Part shown: piece by piece, positions 57,451 through 64,000 of the stretch
How positions within the stretch are numbered: position 1 is the stretch's first letter
Layout: each line of letters opens with the position of its first letter
NCBI GenBank assembly: GCA_029532625.1
Contig: JARFXM010000004.1
Span: forward strand, 4,030,001 to 4,094,000
DNA: 64,000 nucleotides
DNA from: Lomentospora prolificans
Lineage: Eukaryota > Ascomycota > Sordariomycetes > Microascales > Microascaceae
Direction: 5' to 3'
Notes under the pieces: model-generated
Database searches by the model: none
What the model was told of the DNA's origin: nothing
The model's input: only the letters and a program-made list of their open reading frames with translations
Translations under genes and position numbers: made by a program

Positions 57451-58264
57451 TTAGAAGCGCTTGGCGGCTGCGGGCTTCGCATGCGCACCCTTGGCACCCT
57501 GCTTGCTCTGGATTCGTCCGGTCTGGCCCTTGCCGGCAGAGGCGGCAAGCTTGGCCTTCTCAGCCTTCTTCGCGGAGGCGGCGGCCTGCTTCTTCTCCTT
57601 GGACTCGGCGATGGCTTCGGCGCGGGCGGCGGCGCGGGCCTCGGGGCGCATGGTGCGCTTCTCCCTGATCACATCGAGGGAAGCACCCACGATGGCACGC
57701 TGGGACTTGACGGTTCGGCGGGTTCGCTTCTTGGCAACCTCCTGCAGAGGGGGTTAGTATCCAAATCTCAACCATACTCCCAGAGCTCCCTGTCATGCGT
57801 GAGGACCAGAAAATGTCCGCGACAGAGACTCGAGAGCCCCTACTGCTAGTCCAAAAGAGGGAGAAAGAGTAATCGTACCTCAGAGATACCCTTCCTGTGT
57901 TGGCGGCGGTAGAGGGTCGTCCAGGAGATGCGGCGGGGGTTCTTTCGTTGGAGGAAGAGCGACTCGGATTTGCCATTCTGGAATCGGAAGATCTTGCTGT
58001 CGCCACGGACGTAGAGCTTACCCTATCCACCAGATCGGGTCAGTATATCCACCGTTGTCAATACAAGGTTCCTTTCCATCTGCAAAACGATATCTCCACG
58101 AGGCCTCAAGCTGACGTGCACCGCAGGTGCCAGCGCAAACTCCTCGGCCAGACATCCCACCGTTCCCTCGCACGTCCGCATCAAGAAATCGAGAAAATTG
58201 CCGGGTTGCATACCTTTCCAGGGTAGATCCTCTGTCCGGAGAACGTGTCGTCGTAGGTCCTCAT
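57451..58264 (-). CDS. RPL24: 60S ribosomal protein eL24
   Basis: Component of the large cytosolic ribosomal subunit. Minus-strand exons 58214-58264, 57879-58022 and 57451-57741 give 161 residues. The N-terminal part is highly conserved: TYDDTFSGQRIYPG, KLYVRGDSKIFRFQNGKS, ESLFLQRKNPRRISWT and YRRQHRKGISEEVAKKR. The C terminus is a Lys/Ala-rich helix (KKQAAASAKKAEKAK) as in other fungi. Introns are 191 nt (GTATGC donor) and 137 nt (GTACGA donor); both lie between codons. The fungal protein lacks the usual CxxC zinc motif of archaeal L24e, which is normal for eukaryotes. The start ATG at 58264 matches the family's MRTYDD start. Confidence 0.96.
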
Positions 58265-58620
58265 TTTGTCGTTGTGGAATGGGAACCTGCTGAAATGTGC
58301 GTCTGTCGATGATCGAGTTGGATGTGGTCGACAAAGCCGGAATTTCCTGACGCTTCAGATTTCTGGGTGTGTGCTGATGAGTAAGCTCCTTGAATTAGGG
58401 CCCAGCGGCTGGCTTTGCAAATAATTTCACGCCAGGCCAAAACCCGCCCTCCAGATTGGGTCCTGTTATATCACGTGATAAGAACACCAAGCCCTCTAGG
58501 CTGGTGAGCTCTTGCAAGGATGACGACACACCACTGTCGTGGACAAGTTGCCTCGACATCAAGGACGAGGTTATTCCATAAAAATAGCAATGAATCTCCT
58601 TTTCGATATTAGTGGCAAGA

Positions 58621-58689
58621 AAATTGAAAAAAAAAAATTAAATAAAAGTAAAAGCAAAAACAAAAGAAGAAAAAAAACGAAAAAAAAAA
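58621..58689. repeat. A-rich low-complexity tract
   Basis: About 70 bases that are more than 80% A, with scattered T, G and C. It lies between the eL24 promoter and the tRNA terminator. Confidence 0.85.
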
Positions 58690-58756
58690 CCACCGCCAGA
58701 CGAAGGAGAGGCCAACAATTAAAAAAATTCACATCTTGCAACCAAGATAAGATGGC

Positions 58757-58761
58757 AAAAA
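58757..58761 (-). terminator. RNA polymerase III T-run terminator
   Basis: Five T in a row on the minus strand, four bases beyond the discriminator base of the tRNA gene. Confidence 0.75.
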
Positions 58762-58765
58762 CTAG

Positions 58766-58845
58766 TGCTCAGGCCGAGACTCGAACTCGGATCATTTGCT
58801 ACCCCCTGATGGAAGGCAAATATTCTACCCCTGAACCACCTGAGC
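58766..58845 (-). tRNA. tRNA-Gly(UCC) with a short intron
   Basis: Read on the minus strand, the gene folds into a full cloverleaf: a 7-bp acceptor stem (GCTCAGG with CCTGAGC), D arm GTTC/GAAT with an AGGGGTA loop, anticodon stem TTTGC/GCAAA, a 5-base variable loop, and T arm CCGAG/CTCGG with loop TTCGAGT. The anticodon loop is 16 bases instead of 7. With U33 and anticodon TCC the extra 9 bases (TCAGGGGGT) lie just after position 37, the normal place for a nuclear tRNA intron. The discriminator base is A. CCA is not encoded. Confidence 0.9.
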
Positions 58846-59108
58846 GTATGGGATGTTGTTGATTAGTCGCCTACTATTTGACCTTATACAGCCTAACAAA
58901 TTGCTTACCTAAGATTACATTTGCATCTGATGGCGGGGTATAGTGGGGTGGACCGCCAAAGCAGCTGTGAGAGCACCGAGAATGAGGATGCGGAAGAGCT
59001 AGGCAACAATTGTAACCAATTCAGAGTCTCTCTATTCGGCCCTCTCCGCACTTCCAGGCCCTCCATTAATCTCTTCTTAGAGACTCGCACTATAAGCAGG
59101 TTGTTACA

Positions 59109-59936
59109 ATGGCAGCCCCTGTGGATCAAAGGATAGCTGTGCCGATAGACGATCCTAACGCTGATACTGAATGGTAAGGCAGGATAGCTCATCTCTTGCC
59201 AGACAGCGCTCTAACCTAACTTAGGAACGATATTCTACGGCAGCATGGGATTATACCTGAAAAGCCTCCAAGCCCTACGCCTATGATCGAGGAGGCTATT
59301 CTCGAAGCGCGGAAGCTCGCCCACGAGAACCGATTAGAAGGCAAAGATTTGGACGAGCTGGATGACCTTGAGGACGAAGAAGATGAGGCGTTTCTAGAAC
59401 AATACCGACAGAAGCGTATGCAAGAACTGAGTGCTTTGAGCAAAAAGGCTGTTCATGGAATGGTTTATCCTATATCAAAGCCTGAGTATGGTCGAGAGAT
59501 CACTGAAGCCTCGAACAAAGGCCCCGTTTTCCTCAACCTTACATCCTCCACGAATACGAACGTTGAGTCCCGTGTGCTTTCTGAGTTATGGCGGCAGGCG
59601 GCCCAGGAATACGGCGAGGTGAAGTTTTGCGAGATGCGCGCAGACCGAGCGATCGAAGGTTATCCCGAGAAGAATTGTCCTACGATATTGGTGTATAAGA
59701 ACGGCGACATCATAAAGCAAATAGTTACCCTCATGACGCTGTCGGGTGTGAGGACAAACATGCTCAACATTGATGATCTTCTTGTCGAGACTGGTGCGGT
59801 ACCCCAGTCGGACATGAGGGTGCTCAAGAGAAGAAGGGCCGCTGAGGAAGCAGAGGATGAGCGGATTATGGGCACAAAGAACATCAAGACATCAGATAGG
59901 TCAAAACTCGACGATGACGACGACGACTGGGATTGA
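59109..59936 (+). CDS. PLP2: phosducin-like protein Plp2
   Basis: Cochaperone of the cytosolic chaperonin CCT/TRiC that helps fold actin and tubulin; essential in yeast. Exons 59109-59173 and 59225-59936 give 258 residues; the 51-nt intron has a GTAAGG donor and a CCTAAC branch. The N-terminal helical segment has the family signature DTEWNDILRQHGIIPEKP and HENRLEGKDLDELDDLEDEED. A thioredoxin-like fold follows (about 90-230) with KPEYGREITEAS, EVKFCEMRADRAIEGYPEKNCPTILVY. The thioredoxin active-site CxxC is absent, as normal for phosducins. The C terminus is very acidic (LDDDDDDWD). The N-terminal signature separates the PhLP2/Plp2 branch from Plp1. The stop codon lies only 94 bp from the stop of the convergent leucine-rich-repeat gene. 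Confidence 0.93.
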
Positions 59937-60030
59937 ATCCTAATTGAAAAATGACAAAAGTATCCGCCGTTGCTCCGGGTAGCCATGCAAATTATAGACA
60001 AAACTTCGAAAATATAGAAATACAACGACG

Positions 60031-61554
60031 CTATACGTCCCTCTCAATGCCGCCACGCAGCTCTTCTAGCGTTGTCCCAACTTTGATTTTTCGAGGGGAG
60101 CAAGCTAGCGAGCATCCCACATTCAAGAATGGCACTACGTCTGGGTCATGTAAACGAGGCAGCTGGGGACCAACCGGCGAGTTATACTTGATGCCCCACC
60201 ATTCAATCCATTGCGCTGCCGGAGTGATTAAGTGACGACCACATATGGCACAGTGCATGCCTCCAGCTTCACGCTGCTCCAAAACATTTCGAAGTTGCTC
60301 CCTAAGCGCCTGGAATGAATCGTCCGGAAGATAGTCCGGAAGCTCACGTAGCATTGAGCTATGATAACATTTCCTAAGAGTCAGTTCCATGAGACTGGGC
60401 GCACGGCAGGTGTTATCAGGAACCTCTGGCTTTTGGGGTGTTGCCATCGCGCTATCCTCATCGATTGGTATTGCCAAGTCGGTTTCGTTGATCCGCTTGC
60501 CATTACTAGCCATGTATTGCACCCCTGACCGCGCAACAAAGTACGCTGTAATGGCTGAGATTTTCGTGCTATCAATGGCATCGTCGATTTCCCGGGCTCT
60601 CGCGATGAAGGACGGATCGAGCTGGAGGAGCGGGTTAAGCTGGACGCTGAGAGCAATCAGCTTAGAGTCCGGACCAAGCAGCTTCAGCAGCGAGCTTGGC
60701 AAAAATCGGAGTCGATTCTGGGAGACATTCAGTTCCCTCAGCTTTCGGAGGTTACCAATGGAATCTGGCAGCTCTTCGATCCGGTTTCCCCTGAGACTCA
60801 AAAGAGTGAGGTTCTCAAGATTGAAGATGGAGCCTGGGACCTTGGCGAGGCGATTGTTTGCAAGGAATAGTTTAACACTGGGGTCCTTCGGCTCGAAAGG
60901 GACGTCCTGGGTGACCACAGGAATTGGGGCAAGCGTAGCGATTGGCGCGATGGTATCGTTGGAAATGGTTTGGAGGTGAAGATCGCTGCTCGATCATGTT
61001 AAGATGATGCGTTTGGAAGGGCTCAAAGTGACTTACGAGAGATCCACGGTTTCGACGCCTTCGTCGATGCACGCCTGGATAGATTTCCTCGCGGCCGCTT
61101 CAGCTTCCGACAGTTTCGGTCCAACATGGTGAATAAGCTGAGGCAATCTTGTTTTGGGAGGAAAGACGGAGCTCAAACTGGGCACATCGGCATCGCTTGG
61201 CCCCTCATCGCTCGCTTCGGTCATCCATACGCCGCTGTCGAAGTGTCGAATGAACTTTCTGTGAGGTTTTGGTGGAGGAACTACATCATCTCCAAAGCAG
61301 GAGTCGGAAGAAGCTGCTGGCTGTTGTTCGTACCAAGACCCTACAAGCCGCTTCTTCCTCCGCACACCAGTGTAGTTTTCGATGGAAGGGTCATCGTCAC
61401 TGGAGAAGAATGCCGGATCACTTGAAGTGGAAGCCACGGGTGGTGCGCCGGGACCGTGTAGCCTCACGCGTTTCCTCGTGCGGGTGCTAATGCTTTGAGT
61501 GCGCTCGTCCCAAGAGACAGCAGGAAGCCGGGGCAGGGTTGGTTCCTCAGCCAT
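60031..61554 (-). CDS. leucine-rich-repeat protein with Cys pair
   Basis: Minus-strand exons 61037-61554 and 60031-60985 give 490 residues; the 51-nt intron has a GTAAGT donor and CAG acceptor. The N-terminal third is disordered with basic and acidic patches (RKRVRLHG; SSDDDPS). At about residues 165-290 there are four or five leucine-rich repeats of the 22-23-residue type, for example LFLANNRLAKVPGSIFNLENL and LRGNRIEELPDSIGNLRKL. The C-terminal part contains MHCAICGRHLI and a later GCSLAC, four Cys that could form a zinc site, and the motif WIEWWGIKY. I know conserved fungal proteins with this layout, annotated only as leucine-rich-repeat proteins; the function is not established. LRRs of this type usually bind proteins. 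Confidence 0.88.
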
Positions 61555-62015
61555 TGTTATTTGAGCTCGGCAGCCCTAGGGTGAGAAAAAAGGCACGAAA
61601 CCTGGTACGGGGTGAAAAAAAGGATATACTGTATTTTAATCTCTCCTGGAGTATCCGAAAGGTTCAATTCCTACCCTTCTCCCCTAGCAATCCTCCGGGG
61701 AACTCCACGAGTGGAGGAGCTATTGTTCTCATGGAAGGTGTGACGCGGGTTGATGCCCCCATCTGCCCGATGTCGACGCGTTTTAGGAAAGGCCAAGTGC
61801 TATGGATGGGTGGGGCGGTCTTAGTCGACTGTGGAGACTGATCGCATCTCGTCCAACGATCAGGTTTGTCGAAATTACATAATCAGATTTGTGCGGAAGT
61901 TCCCGTAGCAGCGTGACGTTAAGGAGCTCTCCCAGAACCGAAAGAAGCTCTGGGATTTCCTGATTGACGACCTGTCAACAATTGCGCAGTATCAGTCCGC
62001 AACTCATTTCCGAAG
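61555..62015. promoter_or_regulatory. shared upstream region, LRR gene and EMC1
   Basis: 460 bp between divergent starts. No defined motif seen and no coding sequence. Confidence 0.5.
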
Positions 62016-64000
62016 ATGAGGTTTCCGCTCTTTTCGGCGAAAGCCTTCGTTTTCTTTGGCCTCCCATATATAGCGCAAGCTGTTTTTCCTGATGAAGTGG
62101 GGACAATCGACTTCCATTACGACCTCCTAGGTGTGCCCCAAGCGAGCACCACTCTCTTCCACAAGCCCCGAAAGATTGAAAAGGCGAGCCTTCTCTACAC
62201 CCTGAGCGATGTTGGCATAATTGGTGCTGTTAACCCCAGCAATGGTGCTGTTGTCTGGAGACAACAGGTCACTGGCAACATCACGACCGGAGGGGGCTTC
62301 CTGCGCGCAGGCGACGGCCAGAGTTGGCTTTGCGGCGCTTACGGCAACTCTGTTCACGCGTGGGATGCCCTCACAGGACGCAATACGTGGCGGATGGATT
62401 TCGCGGGCGAAATCAAGGACTTGGAAATACTAGAGGTGACGGGGGACGGGCGAAAGGACGTCCTAGTCTTGTTAGATGAAGCTGGTTCCACCATAGTTCG
62501 ACGGCTTCGGGGCGACAACGGTAATGTTGTTTGGGAAGCTACTGACTCTGGAAAAGATATTCCTCTTCAGGTTTCCACTAATATCGAGTCTGTTTTTTAT
62601 GTTAGCTTGCATGGCAGCCCTTACAGCCTGAAGCTTTTGGTCCTCGACATCAAGACAGGCAAGCGGACTAATGAAATCGTTCTGGGCACGAATGGCGAGG
62701 TCCAATCCCCCGAGGATGTCATGTTTGTGGGCTCAAACTCTGCGGCACCAATTATCGCTTGGACCGACTCGTCCGTCTCAAAACTACGTGTCAACGTCAT
62801 CGGAACCAAGAACAAGCTCGAGTTCCCCCTAGCCCCGGACGCCATGAGTGTCGACATTCACGCCCCGCATCTGGCGCAATCGAACCCCCACTTCCTGGTA
62901 CACACGAGGACGAAGACTGGTAACCGTGCTGAGGTCTATCACATCAATCTGAAGAACAACGACGTGTCAAAAGCCTATGACTTGCCGCATCTTCCTGGTC
63001 TGGGAGCTATTTCGACAAGTACTGACGGCGCTAATGTATACTTCACTCGAGTTACTGAGGAGGATGTCATTCTTGTGGACTCTACCTCCCATGGCATCCT
63101 TGGCAAGTGGCCTATCCAGCGCGGCCTTGATGTCCCGGCCCTCCACGCTGCTACTGAAATCGTGAAGAAGCCCGGTGATAAATTTGCCGTCCGCTCCGCG
63201 ATCACTACTACTGCAGATGAGTGGATTCTCGTGAGGAACGGGGATCTTGTCTGGGCGAGACCAGAGGGTATGAGTGCTGCCGTTGCCGCCGCCTGGGCTG
63301 AAATCCCAGAGAGCGAGAACCTCTCCAAGGTTCTTGAAGAAGAGGCTCACACGAGCCCCCTCGCAGCGTACGTCAGCCGAGCTAAGCGCCACCTTAACGA
63401 TTTCCAGTATCTTCCCGATTACATGGCCGCCTTGCCTAGTCGCTTCGTGGGCAGTATCTTGGGTGGCTTGACTGACTCTCACCCGCTGGAGCTCACGCGG
63501 GACTCGTTTGGTTTCAGGAAACTCATCATCCTTGCCACTCGACGAGGCAAGGTCTACGCCCTCGACACTGGAAACCATGGGAGGGTCCTCTGGTCGAAGA
63601 AAGTAGTAGACCTGCCCAAGGGACAGACATGGGATGTAAGCGGAATTCTGGTTGACGAGCTTCGAGGTCTGGTCCAAATTGTGGGATCTCATGGTGATGT
63701 TACCATTATCAGGCCTGATACGGGAGAGATTGTGGATTTCACGCCTCCTCAAACGGAGCGTATCGTTTATCACACCGCGCGTGTGGACAGCCCCGAGGGT
63801 CCTCGCTTGCTTACCATTGGGCCGGATGGCAGTTTTGAGGACCCATCGCCCCGGATTTCCCCAAATCAGACCATCGTATTGCGCGGCACGCAGGGCGAAA
63901 TCAAGGGTGTCAAGCTCCGCCAGGATGGCGCCCTTACCAAACAGGCTATGTCCTGGACGTTTACTCCTCCGGCTGGCCAAGACATAGTCTCTCTTAGTAC
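62016..64000 (+). CDS. EMC1: ER membrane protein complex subunit 1, N-terminal part
   Basis: EMC1 is the largest subunit of the endoplasmic reticulum membrane complex, which inserts transmembrane segments of tail-anchored and multi-pass proteins. The frame runs without intron from the ATG at 62016 to the right edge (661 residues seen; fungal EMC1 is usually 900-1,000, so the C terminus with its DUF1620 domain and membrane anchor lies outside). Residues 1-22 form a signal peptide (hydrophobic AFVFFGLPYIAQAV). The lumenal part is a beta-propeller of pyrrolo-quinoline-quinone type: LLYTLSDVGIIGAVNPSNGAVVWRQ, GRNTWRMDF, and TRRGKVYALDTGN. The family start FHYDLLGVPQ is clear. A long open frame on the opposite strand (62967-63980) is a codon-bias shadow. 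Confidence 0.95.
   Translation, partial: MRFPLFSAKAFVFFGLPYIAQAVFPDEVGTIDFHYDLLGVPQASTTLFHKPRKIEKASLLYTLSDVGIIGAVNPSNGAVVWRQQVTGNITTGGGFLRAGDGQSWLCGAYGNSVHAWDALTGRNTWRMDFAGEIKDLEILEVTGDGRKDVLVLLDEAGSTIVRRLRGDNGNVVWEATDSGKDIPLQVSTNIESVFYVSLHGSPYSLKLLVLDIKTGKRTNEIVLGTNGEVQSPEDVMFVGSNSAAPIIAWTDSSVSKLRVNVIGTKNKLEFPLAPDAMSVDIHAPHLAQSNPHFLVHTRTKTGNRAEVYHINLKNNDVSKAYDLPHLPGLGAISTSTDGANVYFTRVTEEDVILVDSTSHGILGKWPIQRGLDVPALHAATEIVKKPGDKFAVRSAITTTADEWILVRNGDLVWARPEGMSAAVAAAWAEIPESENLSKVLEEEAHTSPLAAYVSRAKRHLNDFQYLPDYMAALPSRFVGSILGGLTDSHPLELTRDSFGFRKLIILATRRGKVYALDTGNHGRVLWSKKVVDLPKGQTWDVSGILVDELRGLVQIVGSHGDVTIIRPDTGEIVDFTPPQTERIVYHTARVDSPEGPRLLTIGPDGSFEDPSPRISPNQTIVLRGTQGEIKGVKLRQDGALTKQAMSWTFTPPAGQDIVSLS

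Larger units (their letters stand above)
58265..58765. promoter_or_regulatory. eL24 upstream region
   Basis: Upstream of eL24 on the minus strand and downstream of the tRNA. It contains the eL24 promoter and, at 58621-58689, a strongly A-rich tract. No other gene seen. Confidence 0.45.

Noticed and set aside
62967..63980. 337-codon open frame on the minus strand
   Set aside because: It is exactly antisense to EMC1, which has clear family sequence. The frame is a product of codon bias; the predicted protein has no recognisable features.

Overview
The window looks like nuclear DNA of a filamentous ascomycete (Pezizomycotina, most likely Sordariomycetes). The evidence is a Woronin-body Hex-1 gene, which is found only in filamentous ascomycetes, short (51-225 nt) introns with GTANGT-type donors and CTAAC-like branch points, protein families typical of moulds, and about 50% G+C. 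All gene models below were spliced by hand from the genomic sequence. Every complete model keeps frame across its exon joins and ends at a normal stop codon.

Layout, left to right: hex1 (-), Woronin-body core protein with an N-terminal extension; about 3.4 kb without a recognisable gene; a Red1/ZFC3H1-type CCCH zinc-finger protein (-), divergent from a class II myosin heavy chain (+); a basic Cys-containing hypothetical protein (+); the mitochondrial ribosome-assembly GTPase MTG1 (+); the PHD-finger protein CTI6 of the Rpd3L histone deacetylase complex (-); a conserved hypothetical with a CxxC motif (+); a 1,569-residue low-complexity protein (+); a dienelactone hydrolase (-); a short-chain dehydrogenase with a GC-AG intron (+); about 7.2 kb without a recognisable gene; a PF08550 (areA GATA-like domain) protein with a long C/T-rich leader (+); a further 2.3 kb gap; isovaleryl-CoA dehydrogenase (-), divergent from methylcrotonoyl-CoA carboxylase beta subunit (+); a DUF1348 protein with a second GC-AG intron (-); a PMP20/Asp f 3-type peroxiredoxin (+); ribosomal protein eL24 (-); an intron-containing tRNA-Gly(UCC) (-); phosducin-like PLP2 (+); a leucine-rich-repeat protein (-); and EMC1 (+), cut by the right edge.

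Most of the content is conserved housekeeping genes. The one clear functional unit is the divergent ivd/mccB pair, which encodes consecutive mitochondrial steps of leucine breakdown and shares a 414-bp promoter. Inside that promoter are four CGG triplets spaced exactly 10 bp apart, followed by a CCG in inverted orientation. This resembles a multi-site array for a Zn2Cys6 regulator and is the most interesting unexplained structure here. No mobile element, CRISPR array, secondary-metabolite cluster or virus-derived gene was recognised.
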